Notes under the pieces: model-generated
What the model saw: the letters and a program-made list of their open reading frames with translations, nothing else
Databases searched by the model: none
What the model was told of the DNA's origin: nothing
In this document: positions 57,178 to 64,000 of the stretch, piece after piece
How the letters are laid out: every line of letters begins with the position of its first letter
Numbering within the stretch: position 1 is the stretch's first letter
DNA from: Nocardia sp. NBC_00565
Lineage (GTDB): Bacteria; Actinomycetota; Actinomycetes; Mycobacteriales; Mycobacteriaceae
DNA: 64,000 nucleotides
Assembly: GCF_036345915.1 (NCBI RefSeq)
Contig: NZ_CP107785.1
Location: 7,130,001-7,194,000 of the forward strand
Direction of reading: 5' to 3'
Program-made: the position numbers and the translations under genes

Positions 57178-57211
57178 ACTTGCGTCAATCAATTAGTTGC
57201 GTGATACAAGT
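57178..57211. promoter_or_regulatory. Candidate MarR operator
   Basis: ACTTG (57178-57182) and CAAGT (57207-57211) bracket an AT-rich core with two TTGCGT copies 15 bp apart. It is 15 bp before the MarR start and also near the end of the crotonase gene. Confidence 0.5.
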
Positions 57212-57253
57212 ATGTGGGCAAGCCAACAGCTAGGGCAAGCGTTTTACCGGCCT

Positions 57254-58075
57254 TTACCGGCCCTTGAACTCCGGTTCCCGCTTCTCGAATACGGCCTGGA
57301 TGGCCTCGGTCAGGTCCTCCGAGGGCAGGAATGCGGCGTTCCATGCGGAGACGTAGCGCAGCCCGACGGCCACCTGATCCTTGGTGCGCTGCTCGAGCAC
57401 ATCCTTCGCACCCTGCACCACCAGCGGCGGGTTCGCGGCGATCTCGCGGGCGATGGCGTGCGCCGCGTCCAATGTCGCGTCCTGATCGGCGAAGACGTCG
57501 TTGACCAGGCCGATCTTCTCGGCACGCGCGGCGTCGATGTCCTTACCGGTGTACGCGAGTTCGCGCAGATGGCCCTCGCCGATGATGCCGGGCAGCCGAT
57601 GCAGCGAACCGATATCGGCGATGATCGCCACCTTCGCCTCGCGCAGACTGAACTTCGCATCCGCGCTCGCGTAGCGGATATCGGCGGCGGCGATGAGATC
57701 CAGCCCGCCGCCGATGCACCAACCGGCGACCGCGGCGATGACCGGCTTGCGGCAGTCGGCCACGGCAGTTACCGCGGCCTGCATGCGGCGCAACTCAATG
57801 AGGAAGTCGGTGCGCGGCGCGGCCTGGGCCTTATCGGCCAGCAGCGGACCGAACATCCCGGACATCGCAGGCAGATCGAGCCCGTAGGAGAAATGTTTGC
57901 CGGAACCGGTGAGCACAATCGCACGAACCTCGGTATCGGCATCGAGCCCGCGGAAAATCTCCGGCAACTCCCGCCAGAAATCCGGACCCATGGCATTGCC
58001 CTTACCGGGACCGATCAGGGTCACCTGCGCGACGTGGTCCTTGGTTTCAACGGTGAAAGCCTGCCAATCAGTCAT
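57254..58075 (-). CDS. Crotonase-family protein, dienoyl-CoA isomerase-like
   Basis: 273 residues. Crotonase fold with oxyanion-hole segments HFSYGLDL (61-68) and AGWCIGGGLDLIAAADI (117-133). Glu146 and Asp154 are eight residues apart in SLREAKVAIIADIGSLHRLP, the same spacing as the acid pair E196/D204 of rat delta(3,5)-delta(2,4)-dienoyl-CoA isomerase, so isomerase rather than hydratase activity is likely. Single gene, possibly used in unsaturated fatty-acid or sterol side-chain breakdown. Confidence 0.85.
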   Translation of the reverse strand: MTDWQAFTVETKDHVAQVTLIGPGKGNAMGPDFWRELPEIFRGLDADTEVRAIVLTGSGKHFSYGLDLPAMSGMFGPLLADKAQAAPRTDFLIELRRMQAAVTAVADCRKPVIAAVAGWCIGGGLDLIAAADIRYASADAKFSLREAKVAIIADIGSLHRLPGIIGEGHLRELAYTGKDIDAARAEKIGLVNDVFADQDATLDAAHAIAREIAANPPLVVQGAKDVLEQRTKDQVAVGLRYVSAWNAAFLPSEDLTEAIQAVFEKREPEFKGR

Positions 58076-58232
58076 TCGTCCAGCGTAAAGCAGGTGTGAG
58101 CAAGTCGGCCGACCAGTCCGCCCACCATGTAAATCCTGTGCAAAAGTTGGTGTGGCGCACTGGTTCCCGCATCGGTGCGGACCGCATCATGGTCGAGTCA
58201 GCAAACCCGCATCACCGGGCTGGGAGGCCATC

Positions 58233-58553
58233 ATGCTGATGCATCGAGGAATAGGGCTGGACCGCTTCAATGCGATGACGCACAGTCGTGCCGTACACGC
58301 GCTGTTCGAAGCCTGCTGCAATGTCACCTGGGCGGCCAAGATCGCCGCTGACCGCCCGTACGCGGATCGGGACGCGCTGCTTGCCAAGGCGGATATCGAA
58401 TTGCTCGCGCTGTCCCAATCCGATCTCGATCGCGCCTTCGATGCGTTTGTGCACGAACAGGTCTCGCAGCGGAGTGTGACCGAACTCGCGCGGGTGGTGC
58501 GCGACCGGATCGACCGAATGCTAGGCCCCGCCGAGGGATACCCCGAATACTGA
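58233..58553 (+). CDS. Shortened OHCU-decarboxylase-like protein
   Basis: 106 residues from ATG 58233 (GGGAGG upstream). The first 70 residues (GLDRFNAMTHSRAVHALFEACCNVTWAAKIA) match the start of 2-oxo-4-hydroxy-4-carboxy-5-ureidoimidazoline decarboxylase, a urate-pathway enzyme of about 165 residues. After LSQSDLDRAFDAF it jumps to TELARVVRDRIDRML, which resembles the last helix; the middle with the HPRIG motif is missing. So it is an internally deleted paralogue, possibly inactive or with a new role. No urate genes are near. Confidence 0.65.
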   Translation: MLMHRGIGLDRFNAMTHSRAVHALFEACCNVTWAAKIAADRPYADRDALLAKADIELLALSQSDLDRAFDAFVHEQVSQRSVTELARVVRDRIDRMLGPAEGYPEY

Positions 58554-58602
58554 CCGGCGAACTCACCCGGCGTACCGCCCGCAATCCCTCTACCCTGGTG
58601 GG

Positions 58603-59076
58603 ATGCGCAGGTCACTTCCACCAGTCGCATGCCGGGTCGCGGATACCCTGATCGCGCGCGGCCACCACGGTGTCATCGTCACTCAGCCCGCTCCCACGCC
58701 GACCGCAGCCGATGCCGCGCGGGCACTCGGCATCGATGTGGGCGCCATCACGAAATCACTGGTGTTCCTGCTCGACGACGATCCGGTGCTGCTGCTGGTC
58801 TCCGGCGCACATCAGGTGGATCTCGAGCACACCGGCGCCCGGCTCGAGGGCAAGCTCACCAAGGCGTCCGCCGAGATGGTGCGGGCGGTGACCGGTCAGC
58901 CGATCGGCGGCATCGCACCGGTCGGGCATCCGACCAACCTGCCGACCTGGGTGGACACCGCACTGTCCACGCATCGCGAGGTGTGGGCCGCGGGCGGACA
59001 TCCGAATACCGTATTCCGCACCTCGTTTCGGGAATTGGTGCGCATCACCGCTGGACTTCCGATCGACGTGGATTGA
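58603..59076 (+). CDS. YbaK/EbsC-type aminoacyl-tRNA deacylase
   Basis: 157 residues. YbaK/ProX domain: HGVIVTQPAPTPTAADAARALG, the lysine in GAITKSLVFLLDD, and the C-terminal AAGGHPNTVFRTSFRELVRITAG. It clears mischarged tRNAs, typically Cys-tRNA(Pro) or Ala-tRNA(Pro). Single gene 49 bp after the OHCU-like frame, in the same direction. Confidence 0.9.
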   Translation: MRRSLPPVACRVADTLIARGHHGVIVTQPAPTPTAADAARALGIDVGAITKSLVFLLDDDPVLLLVSGAHQVDLEHTGARLEGKLTKASAEMVRAVTGQPIGGIAPVGHPTNLPTWVDTALSTHREVWAAGGHPNTVFRTSFRELVRITAGLPIDVD

Positions 59077-59179
59077 ATTCCCCGCCCCGCCGCGCGAGCA
59101 GCGCAAAGCGCGAAATGGAGATCAATCCAACATCTGGGCGGCGGACCATTGCCGACAAACCCGGCGTAGTTTCGGTCAT

Positions 59180-59260
59180 GTGAGCGAGCGGAGCGAGAGA
59201 ACCATCAACACAGCACCGACGGTCGCGGCGGAGCCGAGCGCTAGCGAGGCGGAGCTGTGA
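59180..59260 (+). CDS. R1 micro-ORF before the flavin reductase
   Basis: GTG-start, [15 protein letters not shown] then [11 protein letters not shown] and a TGA overlapping the flavin reductase GTG (GTGA). Same length and layout as the copies at 15775-15855 and 32749-32829. It is not preceded by a coding stop overlap; 103 bp separate it from ybaK. Its 3' GCGAGG acts as ribosome site. Confidence 0.55.
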   Translation: MSERSERTINTAPTVAAEPSASEAEL

Positions 59261-59808
59261 CCGAAGCTCAACCGCCCGCCACCGACATCCGGATTCCCGA
59301 TGATCTGAGCGGTATCACCGCCGAGCAGTACCGCGCCTCCATGCGGCACTATCCGGCGGGCGTCACCGTGGTCACCCTCGGCTCCGCGAACGGTCCGATC
59401 GGTTTCACCGCGACCTCGTTCGCGTCGCTATCCCTCGAGCCTCCACTGGTCTCCTTCAATATCGCGCACACGTCATCGAGCCTGACCGCACTACGGGCGG
59501 CCGACTCCGTGGTGATCCACTTCCTCGGCGAACATCAACACGATCTCGCGCAGCGCTTCGCCCGCACGGCCGACGAGCGCTTCACCGACCGTTCGCTGTG
59601 GACCACGCTGGAAACCGGCGAGCCGGTATTGCACGGCACGCCCATCTGGATCCGCGCCACCATCCACCAACTCATCACCATCGGCGACCACGACTTCGTC
59701 GTCGGTCTCGTCACGCGGGTGCACGACGACACCGATGAAAGACCCGCCGCCGCCCCGCTGCTCTATTACCGCGGCCGGTACTACCGCCCGACCTCGCTCG
59801 AGGGCTGA
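59257..59808 (+). CDS. Flavin reductase (FMN-binding split barrel)
   Basis: 183 residues from GTG 59257. The flavin_reduct domain reads [31 protein letters not shown] and [21 protein letters not shown], then GIWI-like [12 protein letters not shown] and the final [11 protein letters not shown]. It supplies reduced FMN to a monooxygenase, none of which is next door. The start is in the GTGA overlap with the R1 micro-ORF. Confidence 0.9.
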   Translation: MTEAQPPATDIRIPDDLSGITAEQYRASMRHYPAGVTVVTLGSANGPIGFTATSFASLSLEPPLVSFNIAHTSSSLTALRAADSVVIHFLGEHQHDLAQRFARTADERFTDRSLWTTLETGEPVLHGTPIWIRATIHQLITIGDHDFVVGLVTRVHDDTDERPAAAPLLYYRGRYYRPTSLEG

Positions 59809-60127
59809 GCAGGCCGAGCGGCAGTCGAATTCAGCTGGGCAGATTCGGCTGGGCGGCAACCGAAATCGATCGCTGGAGATCCACTGATGGGCCGGTGCGC
59901 ACCTCGATGTGGAAGGTGTCGCCCGATCCGGCCGACGGCGGCCGCCGGGCGAATCTCCTTGGTGCGCCGCTGGATTCGCAGGTAGATCGATATTCGGGCC
60001 CATCCGTGCTCCGATTCCGCGAGACACCGCGGAGATCGCTCGGGAATGGGCGTTTAGTGCAATAGGCGCGCACAGCTCGGGGGTGCGTCTATCGCTATCC
60101 GGACGGAGCACCAGGGGATCAGCCCAA
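59809..60127. other. Gap without a supported gene
   Basis: About 319 bp between convergent flavin reductase and desulfurase-like genes. A minus frame (59831-60073) has no ribosome site and no recognised family; I see no hairpin of note. Confidence 0.45.
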
Positions 60128-61450
60128 CTAGCCGATCAGGCAGGGTGCGGCACCATCGGTGGAGTTGGGGCTGGTGAAGGGGCGGGTCTCCGGGGTCGGG
60201 TTCCACAGACCGTCGGTGCTGGCGTAGTTCCAGGTAGTGCCGTTGGCGACGAGCGTCGCAATGGCCTCGACCAACCGATCCACATCGGCGGAGCTGGTGC
60301 CCAGACCGATACTGGCGCGCAGCGCACCGTCGAGTCCGAGCCGCTCGAGCAGCGGGTGAGCACAGAAACGGCCGTCGCGGATGCCGATGCCGTATTCGGC
60401 GGAGAGATAGGCCGCGACATGGCCGGGGACGAAACCGTCGAGGGTGAACGCGACGATGCCGACGGTGTCGGGGCTGTCGTCCCAGATGCGCAGCAGGTTG
60501 ACGCCGGGGATGGCGGACAAGCCCGCGCGCAGGCGATCGGCGAGCTGTCGCTCGTGGGTGGTGAGAGTTTCCGGATCGATCGCACAGAGCGCGTCACACG
60601 CCGCGGCGAGTGCGGCGGCGCCGAGGACGTTCGGGGACCCGCCCTCATGGCGCTGTGGCGCGGGCGCCCAGTCCGCGTGGGTGGTGGTGACCTCGCGGAC
60701 CGCGCCACCGCCGGCCAGGTACGGCTCGGCGGCATCGAGCCAATCCCGGCGTCCGACAAGGACTCCCGCGCCGAACGGCGCGTAGAGCTTGTGACCGGAA
60801 AACGCGAGGTAGTCGATGCCGGTGTCGCGCAGGCTGATTCGACGATGCGGAGCCAGCTGGGCGGCATCGACCAGAATGCGCGCGCCGCACTGGTGGGCGA
60901 TGGTGGCCAGCCGCTCCAGCGGCAGCACCTCACCGGTCACATTGGAGGCACCCGTGACCGCGAGCAGCGCGGCGGGCTTACTGCACAGTTCGGCGATGAG
61001 CTGGCGAATGGTCTCCTCGACGGTATCCGCGGCCTTGACGACGCGGCGACCGTGCCGAGTCCAGGGCAGGAAGTTGGCGTGGTGCTCGATATCCAGCACG
61101 ACGGTGTCACCGGGCACGCAGGACGCGAGCAGGTTCAGCGAATCAGTGGTGTTGCGGGTGAATACCACGACCTGGTCGTCGGCGGCGTCGAGGAACCGGG
61201 TCACCGAACCGCGGGCCGCCTCGTAGCACTCGGTGGAGATCCGCGAGGCGTAACCGGCGCCGCGGTGCACGCTCGCGTAGTACGGCAGCAACTGCTGCAC
61301 CCAGTCGGCGACCTGCGCCAATGCCGGTGCGCTCGCGGCGTAGTCGAAGTTCGCGTAGGTGGTCGTCCCGCCCTGAACGAGCGGTACCCGCAGATCGTCG
61401 CCGGAGACCCGGGCGAAGGCGGAACAGGTCTGGTCAACTACAGCAGTCAT
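60128..61450 (-). CDS. Class V aminotransferase, cysteine-desulfurase-like
   Basis: 440 residues from ATG 61450 (or GTG 61453). PLP-binding Lys221 in AFSGHKLYAPFGAG, His in DIEHHANFLPW, Asp in ILVDAAQLAPHR. A Cys in GIRDGRFCAHPLLE sits where SufS-type enzymes carry the sulfur-accepting cysteine. It most likely mobilises sulfur or a related group from a cysteine or methionine derivative. It is preceded by a SAM-IV-type riboswitch, so it is turned down when SAM is plentiful. The last 30 residues are a variable tail. Confidence 0.85.
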   Translation of the reverse strand: MTAVVDQTCSAFARVSGDDLRVPLVQGGTTTYANFDYAASAPALAQVADWVQQLLPYYASVHRGAGYASRISTECYEAARGSVTRFLDAADDQVVVFTRNTTDSLNLLASCVPGDTVVLDIEHHANFLPWTRHGRRVVKAADTVEETIRQLIAELCSKPAALLAVTGASNVTGEVLPLERLATIAHQCGARILVDAAQLAPHRRISLRDTGIDYLAFSGHKLYAPFGAGVLVGRRDWLDAAEPYLAGGGAVREVTTTHADWAPAPQRHEGGSPNVLGAAALAAACDALCAIDPETLTTHERQLADRLRAGLSAIPGVNLLRIWDDSPDTVGIVAFTLDGFVPGHVAAYLSAEYGIGIRDGRFCAHPLLERLGLDGALRASIGLGTSSADVDRLVEAIATLVANGTTWNYASTDGLWNPTPETRPFTSPNSTDGAAPCLIG

Positions 61451-61453
61451 CAC

Positions 61454-61474
61454 AAAATCCCATCGGCTGTGGGA
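61454..61474 (-). terminator. Expression-platform hairpin of the riboswitch
   Basis: TCCCA-CAGCCGA-TGGGA followed by TTTT, placed between the aptamer and the start codon. GGGA in its right arm is also the only ribosome-site-like sequence, so it may mask initiation or end transcription. Confidence 0.6.
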
Positions 61475-61492
61475 CCCGTAATCAGGTGATTA

Positions 61493-61610
61493 TCCGAGTC
61501 CGCGCTTGCCGCACCCGGTCGGGCTGCGGCCCGGTCGTCACCCGGAGCACCCCACCGCGGAGGAGGGTTGCCGACCAGCTAGCCGGGGCTTGACGCTGGT
61601 ACTCATGACC
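61493..61610 (-). ncRNA. SAM-IV-type riboswitch
   Basis: The minus strand carries the segments GGTCATGAGTACCAGCGTC, AAGCCCCGGCTAGCTGG, CGGCAACCCTCC, CGCGGTGGGGTGCTCCGGGT and GACGACC, then CCGCA...TGCGG (inner CCCG/CGGG) and GCAAGCGCGGACTC. These are hallmarks of actinobacterial SAM-IV aptamers as I recall them: P1 with GGTC/GACC, the SAM-binding core around CGGCAACC, and the 3' pseudoknot partner. It controls the class V aminotransferase. Confidence 0.85.
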
Positions 61611-61735
61611 TGAAACGAGACTGACAGATGCCAAGTCGCTCTGTCAACCGCCGTTTCCGCCACCCATATCGTGCATATACATGCAATTGAGTAAATAAAC
61701 TTGCACAGCCGGGCGATCTGCGGTCTCATCGAGGG

Positions 61736-62383
61736 GTGACGCTTTCCCTGCTGCTCAGTTTTGTCGGCCTGTGCATCCTACTGTCGATCACGCCGGGACC
61801 GGACTCGTTCCTGGTGCTGCGATTCTCGATCGTGGACGCGCGACCCGGCATCGCCGCGGCGCTCGGATCGGCACTGGGCGGCATCGTCTGGGCAGTGGTG
61901 GTCGCGGCGGGTGTCGCCGCGCTGCTGGAGCAGTCCGCGACGGCCTACCGGACACTCAAGGTCGTCGGCGGAATCTACTTGGTGTACTTGGGAATTCGGG
62001 CGCTGCTCGAGCACCGCAAGCAGCGCAGGACGGCCAACGCGGCGGGCACCGGCCCGCCGGCCGGCCACCTGAGCACCGGCGAACCGACCTCGATTCGCTC
62101 GGCGTTCGCCGCGGGCCTGGTGTCGTGCATGTTCAACCCGAAGGTCGGACTGTTCTACCTGGCGGTGCTGCCGCAATTCCTCACCGACGTCACCTTCCTG
62201 AACACCCTCGCCCTCGGCGCCATCGAATGCACCGTCGCCGCGGTGGAGATGATCCTGCTCGCCGTGCTGGCCTCACGGGCGGTCGCCATGCTGCGCCGCC
62301 CGCAGGTCCGCGACCGGCTCGAGCAGATCAGTGCGGCCATCCTCGCCGCCCTCGGCATCGGCACCGCCGCCTCGGCCGCGTAA
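61736..62383 (+). CDS. LysE/RhtB-family exporter
   Basis: 215 residues, about six membrane helices. The family start SITPGPDSFLVLRFSI, the region GGIYLVYLGIRALLEHRK and FAAGLVSCMFNPKVGLFYLAVLPQF are typical. It exports amino acids or derivatives; which one is unknown. A loop of about 30 residues (TANAAGTGPPAGHLS) is proline/glycine rich. GTG start at 61736. Divergent from the riboswitch-controlled gene; the intergenic strand between them has AT-rich promoter-like sequence. Confidence 0.9.
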   Translation: MTLSLLLSFVGLCILLSITPGPDSFLVLRFSIVDARPGIAAALGSALGGIVWAVVVAAGVAALLEQSATAYRTLKVVGGIYLVYLGIRALLEHRKQRRTANAAGTGPPAGHLSTGEPTSIRSAFAAGLVSCMFNPKVGLFYLAVLPQFLTDVTFLNTLALGAIECTVAAVEMILLAVLASRAVAMLRRPQVRDRLEQISAAILAALGIGTAASAA

Positions 62384-62442
62384 TCCGTTACGCGCCTTGT
62401 CGACAGCCGTCTCCGATCGCCGGCAAGACGCACACAACAGCA

Positions 62443-62592
62443 CTATTTCGGCTGAACCTCCTTGCGCCACAGCAGCAGTGACGCGATCAGCGAGACAACC
62501 GCCGCAGCAGTCAGCCACCAGAAGGCCTGCCGGAACCCGGCATCGGCCGGCAGCCCGGCGTCGGCCGCGCGGTACAGCACCACCGCCAGCAA
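62443..62592 (-). pseudogene. 3' remnant of an MFS transporter gene
   Basis: The minus strand encodes LLAVVLYRAADAGLPADA, FRQAFWWLTAAAVVSLIA and SLLLWRKEVQPK, ending in TAG at 62443-62445; upstream of LL the frame hits a TGA. It is the last helix and tail of an exporter, cut off on its 5' side just before the MarR start, as if the rest of the gene was deleted. Confidence 0.75.
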
Positions 62593-62599
62593 TCACCGA

Positions 62600-63022
62600 A
62601 TGCCCGCCGACCACATTCACCCCCGCGGCCTGCTCCGCTTCCCGACCTACGCGCTCGGCAGGCTGCACAAGGCCGTACACGCCGAGATGGGCACATCACT
62701 GCGCGACCACTGGGTGCTGGTCTGCCTGGAGGAATTCGACGATCTGTCCCAGCAGCAGGTCGCCATCGCCCTCGGCATCGACCGCAGCGAGGTGGTCCGG
62801 CTGATCGACGGCCTGGAGCAGGCCGGTTTCGTGGTCCGCACCCGCGATTCCGTGGACCGCCGCAGGTACCGGCTCTCCATCACCAAGGCCGGACGGGCCG
62901 AGCGCCGCAAGACCGATGAACTCATCGAGCAGGCCGCCGAGCGGGTGCTGCATCGACTCGATGACGAGGAACGGCAAACCCTGCATCGCCTGGCACTAAA
63001 AGCGCTCGGCGAAGACATCTGA
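62600..63022 (+). CDS. MarR-family regulator
   Basis: 140 residues from ATG 62600; the open frame starts earlier over the MFS remnant. HTH and wing: LSQQQVAIALGIDRSEVVRLIDGLEQAGFVVRTRDSVDRRRYRLSI in parts. It likely once regulated the divergent exporter whose 3' end survives next to it, so its own target may now be lost or elsewhere. Confidence 0.88.
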   Translation: MPADHIHPRGLLRFPTYALGRLHKAVHAEMGTSLRDHWVLVCLEEFDDLSQQQVAIALGIDRSEVVRLIDGLEQAGFVVRTRDSVDRRRYRLSITKAGRAERRKTDELIEQAAERVLHRLDDEERQTLHRLALKALGEDI

Positions 63023-63174
63023 GCCTGCCCGCCGCAACCCCCAAAGACCGACCGCCCGGTTCTGTCAGCGACAACAATCCGATACCGCAGGTACCGTAGA
63101 CACTTGGTCACCGTGGCGTTTGCCCATTGGTAACCCTCTTGTGAAACAACTTCGGGGAAGCGTTAGGCAGGTCT

Positions 63175-64000
63175 ATGAGAGGTGGGCAGGACGTGATGCT
63201 GCAGCCGCAGGTCGACGCCGCGGCGGACCAGGACCCGGCAGCCGGGCTCCCGACGTCCGATCCCCTGCTCCGCGCCACCCTCGCGGCGCAGGCCAGGACC
63301 CTCGTCGACATCCTGAACAGCACCGCGACCGCCCATCCCGAGGCGCCCGCGATCGATGACGGCCGGGTGGTGCTCAACTACACCGAATTGCTGGCCGAGA
63401 TCGACGCCGGGGTCGTCCGATTGACCGCGGCCGGAGTGCGGCCGGGCGACCGCGTCGGCGTGCGCCTGCCATCCGGTACGCATGAGCTTTACGTCACTAT
63501 CCTGGCCATCCTGTTCGCCGGTGCGGCCTACGTACCGGTCGACGCGGATGACCCGCAGGAGCGTGCCCGACTGGTCTTCGGCGAAGCCCGAGTTACCGCT
63601 ATCGCAACCGCGGCGGGCATCGAGCCGACGGTGGCCGCCGCCGAGCGGCCCGATGACGAAACCGAACCGGCCACCGACAGCGCCTCGACCGTGCGCCCGA
63701 CGCCCACCGACGACGCCTGGATCATCTTCACCTCCGGCTCCACCGGCACCCCGAAAGGCGTTGCGGTCACCCATCGCAATGCCGCCGCATTCGTCGATGC
63801 CGAGGCGCGGCTGTTCCTGCCGGAGGCTCCGATCGGCCCCGGCGACCGCGTCCTGGCCGGACTCTCGGTCGCCTTCGACGCCTCCTGCGAAGAGATGTGG
63901 CTGGCCTGGCGCAACGGCGCCTGCCTGGTGCCCGCGCCCCGCGCGCTGGTGCGTACCGGCGCGGATCTGGGCCCCTGGCTGGTCCGCCGCGAAATCAGCA
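63175..64000 (+). CDS. Pls/PosA-family non-ribosomal peptide synthetase (5' part)
   Basis: Open to the right edge, at least 275 residues. Adenylation-domain motifs: LNYTELLAEID (A1/A2), FAGAAYVPVD (A2), WIIFTSGSTGTPKGVAVTHRN (A3) and SVAFDASCEEMWLAWRNGACLVPAPRALVR (A5-like). The AFVDAEARLFL ... GPWLVRREIS sequence is characteristic of Pls/PosA-family synthetases, related to epsilon-poly-lysine synthetase. In that group later domains are membrane-embedded condensation-like modules; these are outside the window. Start ATG 63175 or 63196. Confidence 0.88.
   Translation, partial: MRGGQDVMLQPQVDAAADQDPAAGLPTSDPLLRATLAAQARTLVDILNSTATAHPEAPAIDDGRVVLNYTELLAEIDAGVVRLTAAGVRPGDRVGVRLPSGTHELYVTILAILFAGAAYVPVDADDPQERARLVFGEARVTAIATAAGIEPTVAAAERPDDETEPATDSASTVRPTPTDDAWIIFTSGSTGTPKGVAVTHRNAAAFVDAEARLFLPEAPIGPGDRVLAGLSVAFDASCEEMWLAWRNGACLVPAPRALVRTGADLGPWLVRREIS

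Noticed and set aside
59831..60073. 80-codon minus frame
   Set aside because: No ribosome site, no family, composition not convincing.

Overview
The window looks like the chromosome of a Nocardia-type mycolic-acid actinomycete. The DNA is GC-rich throughout, with GTG and TTG starts beside ATG. It carries lsr2, an actinobacterial clpC1, and Pls/PosA-type NRPS sequence. The order ppa / dacB / DUF2342 protease / tilS / hpt ... ftsH / folE / folP / folB / folK / DUF3180 / membrane protein / DUF2520 / panC / panD / coaX ... lysS / lsr2 ... clpC1 matches, from memory, the block around Rv3596c-Rv3628 of Mycobacterium tuberculosis. The genus is inferred; no rRNA or tRNA gene was seen.

Layout. 1-7.9 kb: a cut SRPBCC gene, an SMR exporter, an azoreductase with a divergent TetR regulator and twin operators, an ABC exporter facing a DesK/NarL-type two-component system, a luciferase-like oxidoreductase and a vWA protein. 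8-15.9 kb: clpC1, a secreted lipase with a KstR-like operator, a DUF1772 membrane protein, an FHA-HTH protein, lsr2 and lysS. 16-17.2 kb: a rhodanese/cysteine dioxygenase operon preceded by a leaderless Cys-Cys leader peptide. 17.2-27.3 kb: pantothenate/CoA genes, folate genes and ftsH in one long minus-strand run with many stop/start overlaps. 27.5-42.3 kb: a block I do not expect at this place in mycobacteria, holding a PH-like protein, DUF1266, DUF2277, PucR, ALDH-SDR, LysR, an amidase, and a three-gene operon of a membrane Ser/Thr kinase, a tandem paralogous membrane pseudokinase and a cyclase-family hydrolase. 42.3-47.4 kb: hpt, tilS, a DUF2342 metalloprotease, dacB and ppa. 47.5-64 kb: accessory genes, including a small secreted protein, an epimerase/LysR pair, a TetX-like monooxygenase with a TetR repressor, an MFS exporter with MarR, a dienoyl-CoA isomerase-like protein, YbaK, a flavin reductase, a cysteine-desulfurase-like gene under a SAM-IV-type riboswitch, LysE, an MFS remnant with MarR, and the start of a Pls/PosA-family NRPS.

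Three families of short dispersed repeats sit at gene junctions. R1 is a 26-codon micro-ORF whose stop overlaps the next start codon (three copies: before lysS, before the SDR, before the flavin reductase). R2 is a 36-bp hairpin unit found between genes and, as three tandem units, inside the 3' end of panC. R3 is a 57-nt, 19-codon leader that begins exactly at an ATGA overlap (response regulator and folB). Together with the kinase/pseudokinase operon and the cysteine leader, these are the most novel-looking parts of the window.
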